DNA from: Cristatella mucedo
Taxonomy: Eukaryota > Bryozoa > Phylactolaemata > Cristatellidae
NCBI GenBank assembly: GCA_009760855.2
Contig: WPIO01000170.1
Span: forward strand, 122,501 to 186,500
Direction: 5' to 3'
Length of the DNA stretch: 64,000 nt
Part shown: positions 10,140 to 20,968 of the stretch, piece after piece
Position numbering within the stretch: position 1 is the first letter of the stretch
Layout of the letters: each line of letters begins with the position of its first letter
Notes under the pieces: generated by a model
Told to the model about the DNA's origin: nothing
Seen by the model: the letters and a program-made list of their open reading frames with translations, nothing else
The model's database searches: none
Program-made: the position numbers and the translations under genes

Positions 10140-10984
10140 GCCCTTGACCTGCTAGCTGATGATTCTTATCACATATCACAGCGGTCTCAGGCCAGCGTAT
10201 CTCGAATGGATACATAAACAGTTACTGTGGAGGATTTGTAGGTGCTTTCTTAACAGCCGTCATTGTAGCCACATTGTCATCTTCATCACGACAGCAGGCG
10301 CAGCAGCGATCTTGGCGTCAAGGCACACCCAAATTCTCTGCTTCTCGAACGCTTAGTCATTCAGCACTTACCTCGGCAGAGGACAGGCAAGCGCCTATAG
10401 CTCAAGCCGTATCTCAGTAGATATATTGTAGTCTGGACTACGGGAGCGCCATTTTTTCTTGAACGTTGCCGTGTCTTAGTACGGCGGCTTCGAGTCACGC
10501 GGCTGTTGCAAAATTAAAAAAGGGCAAGCGCCAAGTTAACAAGAGTTTGAATAACACCTTTATAAAACAAATCGCGTGTGCAAATAATAACAGGGAGACT
10601 AAACGATAGTACGAGGTGCCCCTGAAACGTCCGGCCTACGGTGAAACGCGATTAATAAGGATGCATGCAATTTACCAGTGTGAAAGGCGGGTCAATTAGC
10701 TGCAGCATTCTTTGACGCGACCGGCAGCGCTGTCCTTGAATACCGATGTCCTTGAATAGTCCTTTCGTCCATGGCGCGTCTGGCTGCGTAACTGAGTATG
10801 GCGCTTGCGAAGCGAGTCATGCATGTGTGTAGTTTGATTCGCACAGCAGAGAGCCAGCCGATGCCCAACACCGACAGTTTATTACACGACGCACGGAGCC
10901 GAAGGGCGCACGGCTCCCTTGGGCCCCTTCTCCCACTCGACTCCTCTCCTCGACTCCTCGGCTTCCCTGGTCGACCCCGATGAT
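10140..10984. other. Unassigned interval
   Basis: No gene or repeat was recognised. Small ORFs on both strands lack recognisable motifs. Confidence 0.4.
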
Positions 10985-11065
10985 TCAGAGCAAGTGTAAA
11001 GCGCCTAGAGAGAGATTGAGTTCTCTGAGGGCGCATTATCAAGTGTATTATTATTATTATTATCG
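10985..11065 (+). mobile_element. LINE-A tail only
   Basis: Contains 'gtaaagcgcctagagagaga', 'gagttctctgagggcgcatt' and (ATT)n, with no upstream LINE-A sequence: an extremely 5'-truncated insertion. Confidence 0.85.
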
Positions 11066-11289
11066 AGGACCACAACAGCGCACAGGCCGACCCTGATGGT
11101 GAATCCACCATCTGTCCACCAGCGGGTTACCGGCCTGTGTCCACGCCACTTCACAGGCGGACTACAGCTGTGCACCGGCCCCTCTCGGTGGTGCTTCTAA
11201 CAGCTGTTCACCAGCGGCTTATCAGAGGAGCCTGCATACTATACGTACATGCATACGAACTACAACGTGAACTTTACTTTTGCGCTGGG

Positions 11290-13660
11290 CAGGGAGGGGA
11301 CCCACTGCCCACAAGTTATTTACGGAGGTGAAGTTTCAGCAGCTTCAGCAGCATTTGGGCGGTCGAGAGTCGGGGAAGTGATGAGAACCGGAAGCCAGAA
11401 GAAGATGAAATTCGCATAGTTCGAAGACGCGTCCGAGCAGCCGAGAGCTGGCCAGATGGATTACTGGACAGCAGACAGCAAGTCGGCGGACAGCAGACAG
11501 CAAATCGGCCAGCAAAGCAACCTAGCGAATTACCTTGGCCTTCGCCACTCCGGGAGCAGGGCAGGCACGCCGAAATCGACGGCGGCATGAATTCCGAAGA
11601 CACGTGTTTGGTGGAAGGCTCGAGAGGCGCACGTCGGTGCACGGCAGACACATTGGTATACGCGAGCGCGGCTGGTTGTTCCCGCTCGGAGAAAGGATTG
11701 AGGTAGGAACGTTTCCAGAGGTTTAGGCGACGGATCTTTGTTACAGAGGCGTTTCGGGGTACAAGGGATTACTGCTGAGCCAGTGGAACGGGCGTTGTTG
11801 GTTATTTCCTCTTTTAGTAGAGCCTTTTGCATTGGGCGAGGTCTGTTCTTTTGTTTTGGCGAGTGTTTTCGAAGAGACGTGGAATCATATTTAACGAGGC
11901 AGACAGCGAAATTGTGTGCTTGCGAATAAAGTCCAGTACAACCCCCTACTTGTGCTTGGTATCTCAATTCGGTTCACGTCAACGTGCTCACGACCACTTA
12001 GTAACGGATTGCAAACTATCGTGCAGTTTCGCTTCTTCCACTTTTATCAGAGATTCTAGAAAAATTATTGCTACGCTGGTGGTAGCACCGCTTAACAAGA
12101 ATGAAGTTTCAGAAAAATTTCAATCGGGGTTCAAGCTAAAGCACTTCGCTGAAACTGGTCTTCTCCATGTAAGAACGATGTCCTTTGCAGCAACGATGAC
12201 GGGATGTCACCGCCCTAGCGCTGCTCGATCTATTAGCTGTCTTCGATAGCATTGATCCCGATGTCCTACTTTAACGATTGAGAACAACGATCGATCTGGC
12301 AGACGAGGCACTGGCATGGTTTAAATTGTACTTGTCCGATTGTATTCGATCCGCGTCGTGTGGGGGTCAGGTCTCACCCTCGAGACCCATGACCTGTGGA
12401 ATCCCTCAAGGATCCGTCCTCGGTCCTTTGCCTTTCTCCATTTACACTCAATCTCGTTGAAAAGTGATTGAGGCAGGTGGAATAGGATATTCCTTTTATG
12501 CTGACGATACTCAGATGTATTTGTCATTCAAACCGTCGGAATCTGCTGCAGCAACTGATAAACTGAATGCTTACCATGCCAACGTTCGATTCTGGATGTC
12601 GGAAAATTTCTTGAAACTAAACGACGATAAAACTGAACTGCTGCTCATAGTACACCCCAAGCGTGTGGCTGGACTAGAAGGCTTTGTTCTTGTAATAGGT
12701 GATGCTGTTGTGCGACCATCACCATGTGCTCGGAGTTTAGCTGTAGTCTTTGACAGCGGCCTACATTTTAAAAGCTTTGTTACGAAGACTGCCTCCACAG
12801 CTAGCCATCACATCTGATCCCTATCCAAGATTAGGAGCTGTCTTCCACGGTAGCTTGCAAAGAATTTAACTAGCTCCTTACTTCTGTTTTGGCTAGATTA
12901 TTGCGATTTCCTTTTGGCTGGGCTACCAAAAAAGTCTCTAGGCCACTGCAGCGGGCGATGAATATAGCTGCAAAGATAGTTCGCAAATTCCATAGGTTTG
13001 ATCATGTGTCTCCTTTGCTGAAAGAGCTTGGATGACTGCTGGTTGATCAACGGATGCAGAGTAAAGTTCTTGCGTTGACCCACAAGGCCCGCCACAGCTT
13101 GGATCCTCTATATCTAGCAGAACTTCTGAACCAGTTTGAGCCTCTTCGTGCCCTCAGGTCCTGTGTGGAAAGTAAACAAGCTGTTTCGTTTCTCCGTTTA
13201 AATCGTTTGGCGACAGGAGCTTTTGCTCTGCAAGTCCTAGAACTCACTTCCTCATTTCTTACACAGCAAGAACTACTCTCCTGCTGGAGACTGTGGCACG
13301 GTCTTTCCAGTCGCCTAAACTGCTACTTCCATGCTACTCGATAACTTTAATTGCTCTCCTGAGTCAGCTGTGCTTCTCACGTTTTCTTCGTTGTGTGAGA
13401 TGATGTCTGTTGGCTAACGAATGCGCACCGAAAGCCGCTTACGCTGTGAGTTCGCTATACAAAACTCTCTTGCGTAACACCCTCATAGTCTGTGTGGCTT
13501 TGCGGAGCTACAGACGGAGATACATTAAGCATGATTGCACCAAAAACGCTGTAGATGAGGAGACCTGCTAACCAACAGTGGCCGGACCACCGACCGGCCG
13601 GTGGCTACGCTGCTTGGCAAGTGGCAGCGTACTCCTCCGTTGAGCGTTCGCTGTTGTAGA
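11290..13660 (+). mobile_element. LTR-like GC-rich block with leader, split by a LINE-B
   Basis: 11290-11985 resembles the blocks at 23.2 and 24.5 kb. All three have 'gcgaat(a/g)(a/c)a' followed about 35 nt later by 'ttggt' and a TTCA/TTCAG end, as expected of an R-U5 region; here 'gcgaataaagtcc' (11925) provides a poly(A) signal. After LINE-B (12030-13545) the leader appears to resume at 'aaacgctgtagatgaggaga' (13548), matching 'aaacgctgtaggcaaggcga' at 23823. No gag or pol is present. Ends and TG..CA boundaries are not resolved. Confidence 0.5.
12030..13545 (+). mobile_element. LINE-B copy, frameshifted
   Basis: RT blocks in order: 'QSGFKLKHFAETGLL' (12122), '[17 protein letters not shown]' (12399), 'GYSFYADDTQMYLSFKPSES' (12485) with the YADD catalytic centre, and '[20 protein letters not shown]' (12605). 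The C-terminal domain runs to 13350 and the 3' UTR to 13545. At least three frameshifts or stops are present, so it is inactive. Confidence 0.85.
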
Positions 13661-13689
13661 GGGACTGAAAAAAGATATTCGGAAGACTA

Positions 13690-14300
13690 CTTTGAAGGGG
13701 CTACAAACATTCTGTAATTGAGGTAGGCGTGATTGACATTGGGTACACCACCGCTATTTTTTTAGTTTGATCTTGGGTGCGACAGAAAAGCGTCTGCAGG
13801 GATATTACCATGAGCAAGCGTCTGTTGCTTCGGTTTCGGTCGGTCAGCAAGTCGATTTCAGCCCGGGTTTCTCTCACAGCAAGCAGGTCAAGGGCGTCGT
13901 TGAGAATCAATTCACGTATTATTTGGGGTTCAATACACCCTGATTATGAATTCCGTGTGCACAATTTAACTATGCATTCGAATGCACAGCAAAAGGATAC
14001 AGCGGACGATCGTACCGAATACTAAGGTTGATAGGAGCCGTATGGGTAGCTAATGCCACGTATTGCAACTTGGCCGGGTTGACGACTCTCACGTTGACCA
14101 GCCTCGGTGACTGGCCCTCGCTCGAATTCAGCTTGCAACACTGCCTCTTTGCGGAGAAGATAAATCTAGTCATCAGATTAAGACCGTCATCGCTCAGGCA
14201 TATGGTGTCGACAAGTTGAATAATTGCATCTGGTGCCACGGTGCTGTCAGTCAGAGGAATTCCATCCTTCGTTGACCCTGGCGTACAATATGAGCCTGCG
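13690..14300 (-). mobile_element. Possible LINE endonuclease N-terminal fragment
   Basis: The minus strand reads 'GQSPRLVNVRVVNPAKLQ' (about 14100) and, in another frame, 'ALDLLAVRETRAEIDLL' (about 13880). This order resembles the start of an APE-type endonuclease in CR1/L2 elements ('LNxRSxxNK...LDLLAVTETW'). The intervening sequence is diverged, so this is tentative. Confidence 0.4.
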
Positions 14301-14900
14301 AGTGAGGTAGGCGAACGTCATATGCGTTGGTTCAACTGACGCGATCCTCGCGAGCAGCTCCGCTGTTTCGTAGCTAAAGATGTTGCAAATTAGTGCAGCC
14401 AGCAAGCATTCGTACACCCAGGCGGTAGGGGGCGCTCAGGGTAGGGGGACGCTCAGGCCTGGAGGTCCCGCAGCCAGCCGAGCTCATGTACGGCCGCTGC
14501 CTGCAAGATCAACGATCGGCTCCCTCTAAAAAACCCCACCTATACATGTCAGTGGCAGAGCCAGGGGTCAGAGGTATTTGCCCCGCCCCTCCATCCAGCC
14601 GGGCAGTGACTTGGACCACACCTTATTTCCTGCGCCCAGACCATTGTCGCTGACGAAATTATGTCTCAGGTCCACTCGATGAGCAACCGCGAGTTCTCGC
14701 TGAATACACACTATGATTTTGCAATAGAACTTTTCATTAATCGCAAGTCTACCAACGCCCACGCAAAAGTCCAGCGGGTGTTGTATCGTACAAAACAGTT
14801 TGGCAGATCTTTTTGCCAACTAGACGAAAGTCGCGGCACCACCATTGCAGAGCAGCGTAAGTTCCGAGTAACTGAGAGTGGGAGTGAGACATCATAAAAA
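14301..14900. other. Unassigned interval
   Basis: No supported feature. A short near-tandem 'gcggtagggggcgctcaggg' / 'tagggggacgctcaggcc' lies at 14423-14460. Confidence 0.4.
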
Positions 14901-14950
14901 GAGAGAGAGAGAGAGAGAGCTAAAGAGAGAGATAGAGAGAGATATGGAGA
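14901..14950. repeat. (GA)n microsatellite abutting LINE-A
   Basis: Interrupted GA tract running directly into the LINE-A sequence at 14951. Confidence 0.9.
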
Positions 14951-15298
14951 GCCTGGAACTCCCTCCCAACCTGCGTCAGAACATCCCCTGACCTGACCGC
15001 ATTTAAAAGGAACTTAAAAACACACCTATTTAGGACAGCATTTAGTGGGTTCCTGTGATTCGTCCTTCATATGCTTATGCGTGCTGACACTGTGCATGCT
15101 GCCACTAACCACATTTGCATGCTGACCCTGTGCATGTCACCCCTAACCATATTATTCATATTTTTGCTTTTAAAGCATGATTTTACTTATTATTCAATTG
15201 CATTTCTTTAGGTAGCAAATGCAAAGCGCCTAGAAAGATATTAAGTTCTCTGAGGGCGCTTTATCAAGTGCATTATTGTTATTATTATTATTAATAAA
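14951..15298 (+). mobile_element. LINE-A 3' end
   Basis: It begins in the '[19 protein letters not shown]' block, then has the 3' UTR, tail motif ('gcaaagcgcctagaaagata') and (ATT)n. Confidence 0.85.
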
Positions 15299-15790
15299 TT
15301 GTATAGATTTTTTAAAGTAGTCACCGGCCTGTCCAGTATCGATAGGTACCGTTCGAGATGTCTGCATCAAGCCACCAACGAGAGGGGGGGACAGGGATCC
15401 TTTGCATCGAGTCAAGGCAGTGGCCCAGGCCAATAGCGTGAACAGACCGCGTACAGCCATTTATACTAGTGCTTGGAGATTAGGCTGCTAATGTCGGCCG
15501 CAGTGAGCAGTACGACTATACAACCACGAAAGTTCGGTCAAGAGCTGAATAGCAAGCAGTTGAGAGGTTTGAGTATTGCTGCGTTCTGCATACCTGCGTA
15601 CGTCGTAAAGTAGAGTAGCGTATAGTCGCGTTTAGACGGTGAGCCTTGCTTCCTTCCTGCTTCGGAACTACTCGAGTCTTCGATGCATTCCTCATTAAGA
15701 CTGGCGGAGGGTCCAAGACTTGGGATGGATTTTACGACGACTCAGAAGCTAAAAGTGGTTCTGATTTTGGCCAAAACTTAGAGAGACACA
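15299..15790. other. Unassigned interval
   Basis: Spacer between two LINE-A copies; nothing recognised. Confidence 0.4.
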
Positions 15791-15794
15791 CTAA

Positions 15795-16292
15795 ACTCAG
15801 ATCTACTCCCCCACCAGGCCAAGCATCGTACCACCCGCTTTTCGAATCCAACAGTTTACCATTACCTCGTACAAACCGCAAACCCTTTGGAGACCATGCG
15901 TTTAGTTTGTATGCTCCCAAAGCCTGGAACTCCCTTCCGACTTGCGTCAGAACATTCCCTGACTTTACCACATTTAAAAAGAGCTTAAAAGACACACCTA
16001 TTTAGGACAGCATTTAGTGGGTCCCTGTGATTCGTCCTTCACGTGCTTACGCGTGCTGACACTGTGCATGCTGCCACTAGCCACATTTGCATTCTGACCC
16101 TGTGCATGTCACCCCTAACCATATTATTAATAATATCAAGCATGATATTATTTACTATTCATACGCGCTTCCCTTTGCAGCAAATGTGAAGCGCCCAGAA
16201 AGAGATTTAGTTCTCGGTGGGCGCTTTATCAAGTTCTCTGAGGGCGCTTTATCAAGTGCATTACTATTATTATTATTATTATTGTTATTATT
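15795..16292 (+). mobile_element. LINE-A 3' end with duplicated tail segment
   Basis: Contains the 'LLPHQAK..' and '[20 protein letters not shown]' blocks, then 3' UTR. The tail reads '...gggcgctttatcaag' twice in tandem (16218-16257), the second time with the consensus 'ttctctgagggcgctttatc'. Confidence 0.85.
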
Positions 16293-16394
16293 AAGTGCAT
16301 AATTATTATTGTTATCAAATGGAAAATCAATCATAGGCTGCGTCAAAGACATGCCTCCTTCATTGCTTTCAAAAGCAAGTCGGACGAGTCGACC

Positions 16395-17060
16395 AGCGCT
16401 TCATAATCAAATTATTGTATCTCCATGTCTGTAACTCCACAAAACCGCACAGACTATGTGGGTGTTACACAGGAAGGTTTTGTATAGTGCACTCACAGCC
16501 TAAGCCGCTTTTGGTACGCATTCGGTAGCCAACAGACTTCGTCTCTCACGCAACAAAGAGAAGGTGGGAAGCATAGCAGAGTCAGGAGAGCAGTTGAGGT
16601 AGTGAGTAGCATGGAAGTAGCAGCTCAGGACCGCTGAAAAGGATGAGCCATAGTCGGTAGCAGCAGAGTAGTTGTCGTTGCATAGGAATTGTGGAAGCGA
16701 GTTCCAAAGTCTAGGACCTGCAGAGCTAAAGCTTCTGTCGCAAACGGTCTTTGAGCGGAGGAATGGAACAGCTAATTTATCGTCCGTACAGCACCCGAGG
16801 GCGCGATACTGATACGAGGAGGCTGATACTGGTGCAGCAGTTCAGCAAGGTATGGAGGAGCGAGGCCGCGGCAGGCCTTGCGGGTCAGCGTAAGAAGTTT
16901 TTTCTGTATCGGTTGATCAGCCGGCAGCCATCCTAGCTTTTTTAGCAGAGGCAACCCGTGGTCAAACCACTGGGACTTGAAAACTAGCCTCGCAGCCATA
17001 TTCATAGCCATTTGCAGCGGCCGGGTTGCTTTGTTTTGTAATCCACGTCGCTAGTCTCTG
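16395..17060 (-). mobile_element. LINE-B 3' portion
   Basis: On the minus strand '[20 protein letters not shown]', 'KLGWLPADQPIQKKLLTLTR' and 'LAPPYLAELLHQYQPPR' (17011-16772) are the LINE-B C-terminal domain. The family 3' UTR with 'cactatacaaaaccttcctg' follows. It is 5' truncated at about 17060. Confidence 0.85.
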
Positions 17061-17237
17061 TTTACGAGACCCTACGTGGTCGTCGTGTAAGAAGAATCAG
17101 ATTGTGATGCAAAGATGATAAAAGGAATCGTGTACTGCTAAAATTCATTTGGAGGTACATCGCGGATGGTCATTTCCAACCACCGCAGTAAATGCCATTT
17201 TCCGTTGATCGCTCTAGGGATGGAGTACTTAATTATA
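17061..17237. other. Short unassigned spacer
   Basis: No similarity to the LINE families was noticed. Confidence 0.35.
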
Positions 17238-17385
17238 ATAAATATAATAATACACTTGAAAAAGCGCCCTAAGAGAACTCAATCTTTTTCTAGGCGCTTT
17301 AAATTTGCTGCAAAGGAAACGCGATCTCATGGTGAGTAGTATCATGCTTGATAAACAGCAAACACGATAGTGATGACAGGCTCAG
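17238..17385 (-). mobile_element. LINE-A tail and 3' UTR
   Basis: Reads (AAT)n, 'tacacttgaaaaagcgccct', 'tctttttctaggcgctttaa', then 3' UTR to about 17385. Confidence 0.8.
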
Positions 17386-17570
17386 TTTTCCTCCAAGTAT
17401 CGATTCCAAAGTATCGAGACTTACAGTAAAACTCAATACCTTAGCTTTCTACAAGACGAATGAACGAAGATATCGAAATGTAGGACTGAATCCGGGCCGG
17501 GGCTTGACTCACCATGTACACTCCTAATGCTGTAAATAAATGACTGCAAATTTTGCAAAAATTAGTCGCT

Positions 17571-17575
17571 AAAAA
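17571..17575 (-). terminator. RNA polymerase III terminator of tRNA-Leu
   Basis: A run of five A on the plus strand (T5 on the sense strand) 6 nt beyond the tRNA 3' end, the usual Pol III stop. Confidence 0.7.
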
Positions 17576-17581
17576 CGTAAT

Positions 17582-17665
17582 TGTCAGAAGTGGGATTTGA
17601 ACCCACGCCCACAGAAGTGGACTGCGACCTGAACGCAGCGCCTTAGACCGCTCGGCCATCCTGAC
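17582..17665 (-). tRNA. tRNA-Leu(CAG)
   Basis: The sense strand folds as a type II (long variable arm) tRNA. The acceptor GTCAGGA pairs with TTCTGAC, with discriminator A. The A box is TGGCCGAGCGG. The anticodon stem CTGCG/CGCAG flanks the loop TTCAGGT, giving anticodon CAG, which reads CUG leucine codons. A variable arm is followed by the T arm GTGGG-TTCAAAT-CCCAC, which contains the B box GGTTCAAATCC. It has no intron; length is 84 nt. All stems pair, with only one G-T in the acceptor, and a T5 terminator follows, so it looks functional rather than a SINE head. It stands alone between LINE fragments. Confidence 0.95.
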
Positions 17666-18090
17666 TTCACATAAGAGTAAGTCTCATACTTAATATAAAT
17701 CTGATATATAACTTCTAAACAACTCCGTAGCCTTGTTAAAAATGCACGGAGAGCTAGCTATCTTACCGGAAAGTCGCTCACACATTCAATCGCAGTCAAA
17801 TATTAGGAGCAGCCAACTATCGTGGATTGCTAACGTTATTACTAGCTCCCTGATTCCGTGCCGCTCACATACACGCCGCGTACTCACAGGCACATACTGG
17901 CTGCTCACATGCGCGACCGTGCGCGCAGAGGACTCGGAACTTGCTACCCACCCGGTCGGGCCCAAAGGCTCCTGCAATTCCACCAGCGATAAACGTTGGC
18001 CAGTTATCAGAATATAGACTAAACACATAATTTAGTAACGACATTACACGTTCAGTGTCGTCTGGCTGCTCCATAAGATGCAGGCCAGAC
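17666..18090. other. Unassigned interval
   Basis: Nothing recognised. Confidence 0.35.
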
Positions 18091-18094
18091 ACAT

Positions 18095-18285
18095 AGCGCC
18101 TAGAGAGAGATTGAGTTTTCTGAGGTCGCTTATCAATTGCATTATGATTATGATTATGATAATAATAATAATAATAATAATAATAATATTGCACTTGATA
18201 AAGCGCCCTCAGAGAACTTAATCTCTTTCTAGGCGCTTTACATTTGCTGCAAAGTGATACGCAATAGAATAGTAAGTAAATTATT
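18095..18285. mobile_element. Two LINE-A tails facing each other tail to tail
   Basis: A plus-strand tail ('agcgcctagagagagattga' ... (ATT/ATG)n, to 18150) is followed directly by a minus-strand tail ((AAT)n, 'gcacttgataaagcgccctc', 18152 onward). Together they form an inverted repeat with arms of about 60 nt and an A/T-rich centre. Confidence 0.85.
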
Positions 18286-18390
18286 ATTATTATTATCGTT
18301 GACTAGCCATAGGGTTGGGAATTGTGCGCCCACCCGATGGGACTTAGCTCTACTGACAGCACATTTATGGACATTTCTCATCTACTGATG

Positions 18391-18707
18391 CAGCGGTTCT
18401 CAACCTGTGTGTCGCGACCCTTTTGGGGGTGTGTCGAACGACGCTTTTACTGGGGTCGCGTGTGAGCATCGGAAAACACGCCTTTCCGATGGTCTTAGGA
18501 ACCGATATTGTTTTGTGATTAATCAATATGCTTTAATTGTGTTCAATTTTTAATAATCCTGCATATCAGATATTCACATTACGATTCAAAGTAGCAAATT
18601 TCCAGTTATGAAGTAGCAACGAAATAATTTATGCTTGGGGATCGCCACAACTTGAGGAACGGAACGGTAATATAGAGTCGCGGCATTAGTAAGGCTGATA
18701 ACTGCTT
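18391..18707. mobile_element. SPIN-like hAT MITE (317 bp) with 8-bp target duplication
   Basis: The left end 'cagcggttctcaacctgtg' with 'gtcgcgacccttttgggggt', and 'atcggaaaacacgcctttcc' / 'gatggtcttaggaaccga', closely follows the SPIN (Space Invader) hAT family as I remember it. The right end, 'gccacaacttgaggaacgga' and 'gagtcgcggcattagtaagg', matches that family's other terminus. Terminal inverted repeats are imperfect (cagcggttctcaacct / aagcagttatcagcct). The flanking 8-mers tactgatg (18383-18390) and tactaatg (18708-18715) differ at one base and fit the 8-bp hAT target duplication. There is no coding capacity, so it is non-autonomous. Confidence 0.85.
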
Positions 18708-18715
18708 TACTAATG

Positions 18716-19604
18716 GAACGATCGGCATGCAAATTGACACAAACAGCAAGGGTAAACGAGCTATCCTTTGATGTAATCATAGATATCATGTCGACCTTCT
18801 GGTGACCTCCACGGGTCAATGTCACATTTTCGCGGGTCAACGACGAAAATGGCTTACCTTGCAAAATCGACAGGTTCAATAATGTGCACTGTCGAAATAT
18901 GCGTAACACTTTATAATATGCAGGTCACTTGGTTTAGGCAGATGCCACATCTAAAAATGAAATACAAAAATTTATTTGATATTTCAATCTACTCATATAT
19001 CTGCGAAATCAAGCCCAAGTACATATAAGGGGTAATGTCGGGTAATGGTCGAAAATGGGTACACAAATTGATTAATTTGTAATCTTCTTTTAAGTGATGA
19101 ACATGCTAGAAATACAATCCTAAATTTGATGGCTGACACATCGCAGGAAAAACTTTAAAAACTTGACCTCGTGTAACCGGAAATAAACCAGTAGTGACTC
19201 GCCGGCGGTTCTTGTTATGAGTTTTGTACAATTTCCTTGCGGGATTTGCTTTACCGCACCAAAAATACATGAACTGACAACTGTCTCTAATAACGTCTAG
19301 TAAACAGTGATAGTGCAAAATCAATTTATCCGTCGATGGGTGCAGCTTTACTTACTTAACCGATAACCAAGATGAGCATGGCGTCTGCCTGAACCAGTAG
19401 AGCCCAGCTTATATTCTAAAGTTCTGCCGCTGGGATGGAAACTGGCCAATCCACTTAGAGTTTACCAGGTAGGAAAGGCCACGGTTGAGGAAAATCTTGA
19501 AGACAAATTATGTCAAACAAGTGCGAGTTACTTGGTTCATCGTCATGCGACTTTGAAGCGCATACCACGGAGCGTATACCTCAAATTTCATGTTGCTCAG
19601 ATCA
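18716..19604. other. A/T-rich unassigned interval
   Basis: Base composition differs from its surroundings. Only short ORFs without known motifs are present. Confidence 0.4.
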
Positions 19605-19695
19605 TCATTTGCCTATCTTTGCAGCAGATTCAAAGTGCTTAGAAAGATATTAAGTTATCTGAGCTCTCACTACAAATATATTATTATTACTACAT
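19605..19695 (+). mobile_element. Degenerate LINE-A tail
   Basis: 'gcctatctttgcagcagatt' and 'gtgcttagaaagatattaag' followed by (ATT)n: an old copy of the 3' motif. Confidence 0.65.
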
Positions 19696-20084
19696 TTATC
19701 ATCGTTATTTGCAAGACACGTGAGTCAAATGGTGACGAATGGCATAGACAGAAAAAACGTTTTAATAAACTAAGTCTATCTAATAAAGTCAAATATATAG
19801 GAGAGATGGTTGGAATGCTATGGACGCAATAATGAAAGCATGTGCCGAATTTCAAATTTATCTCATCACTATAATCGGAGATATGACATTCGCATGATAA
19901 CACGGTCATCTTTCCAAAGCAGAGCTTTGTCGGGGTGGGTGATTGAAGCGGAAGCTGAAAGACCCCAAAAAAGTACGCAAGCACTATGTATCGCACAAAT
20001 TATCCAATTCACAGATAAATACGAGCCTTTAGGACTTACAAAATTCTTTGCAAGCAAGGGTGGTAGAAAGTCCTTGATCTTCTG
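19696..20084. other. Unassigned interval
   Basis: Nothing recognised. Confidence 0.35.
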
Positions 20085-20706
20085 ATCTGTAACTCACTGC
20101 TTACTGGCCAACCGGCGTGAGAAATCACGCGCTTACAGCCGGTGCAAAACTCTGCAGTCTGTCGTGAGCGTCGCAGTTGCCACACCACACCACTTCTCGC
20201 TGACCTGCACTGGCTCCCAGTCAAGCAACGCATCGGCTTCAAGGTTTTGTCGCTCACTTTTAGGTCCCTTCATTCTTTGGCTCCAGCCTGCCTATCAGAT
20301 CTAGTGCCCCACCCAGGCCAAGCATCGTACCACCTGCTTTTCAGAATCTAACTGTTTACCTATACCTCGTACAAACCTCAAATCCTATGGAGATCGTGCA
20401 TTTAGTTCGTATGCTCCCAGAGCCTGGAACCCACTCCCGACTTGCGTCAGAACATCCCCTGACTTGACCACATTTAAAAAGAACTAAAAACGCACCTATT
20501 TAGGACAACATTTAGTGGGTCCCTGTGATTCGTGCTCATGCTGACCCTGTGCATGTCACCCCTAACCAAGTTATTGATAATGTTTATCAAGCACGATAAC
20601 ACTCACCGTTCGATCGTGTTTACTTTGCAGTGCAACTGTAAAGCGCCTAGTAAGAAATTGAGCTCTCTGAGGGTGCTTTATCAATTGTAATAATAATAAT
20701 AATAAT
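20085..20706 (+). mobile_element. LINE-A 3' portion
   Basis: Encodes '[20 protein letters not shown]' and '[20 protein letters not shown]', then '..[19 protein letters not shown]', 3' UTR and tail. The tail merges with that of the minus-strand SINE1 that follows. Confidence 0.85.
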
Positions 20707-20707
20707 A

Positions 20708-20874
20708 TCTGATTTAACAGACTCTTTTTGTATAGTGACAGAAGAGCCTTTACGGCTATCGCCACCGCTTGCAGTGGCGATAAAGGGTTGCCCACCGCAG
20801 GATTCAAACCCACGACCTCGGGGCCGAGGTCGTGAAATGCAACCGCCTTACTCAGTGAGCCATTACGGCTCACC
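20708..20874 (-). mobile_element. SINE1 copy
   Basis: Full-length minus-strand copy. The A box lies near 20860 and the B box, read as 'gggtttgaatcc', near 20806. The body 'cgccactgcaagcggtggcg' makes a short internal palindrome. The 3' end is (ATT)n. Confidence 0.9.
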
Positions 20875-20880
20875 AAAGGA

Positions 20881-20933
20881 ACTCCCTAGCGGGGAATTGA
20901 ACCCCGGCCACGGCGGTGAGAGCGCGGGATCCG
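20881..20933 (-). pseudogene. 3' half of a tRNA-Glu(CTC)
   Basis: The sense strand reads 'gcgctctcaccgc', a tRNA-Glu anticodon arm with anticodon CTC, then 'ggccggggttcaattccccg', a full T arm with B box, then an acceptor 3' strand. The D arm and 5' acceptor strand are absent. LINE-A-like tail sequence ('aattgcattgttattatt') abuts it, so it looks like a retro-inserted or truncated relic. Confidence 0.75.
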
Positions 20934-20968
20934 AGCCAATTGCATTGTTATTATTATTATCTTAGCTA

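Noticed and set aside
11316-11967. Pair of 111- and 145-residue minus-strand ORFs
   Set aside because: They lie across the LTR-like block, show no motif, and the block's similarity to two other loci is at the DNA level.
16420-16480. Shared 'cactatacaaaa' in the SINE1 3' region and LINE-B 3' UTR as evidence that LINE-B mobilises SINE1
   Set aside because: Only 12 nt are shared and the flanks differ; much weaker than the SINE2/LINE-A match.
17441-17659. 72-residue minus-strand ORF 'MAERSKALRSG...'
   Set aside because: It is the translation of the tRNA-Leu gene and its flank.
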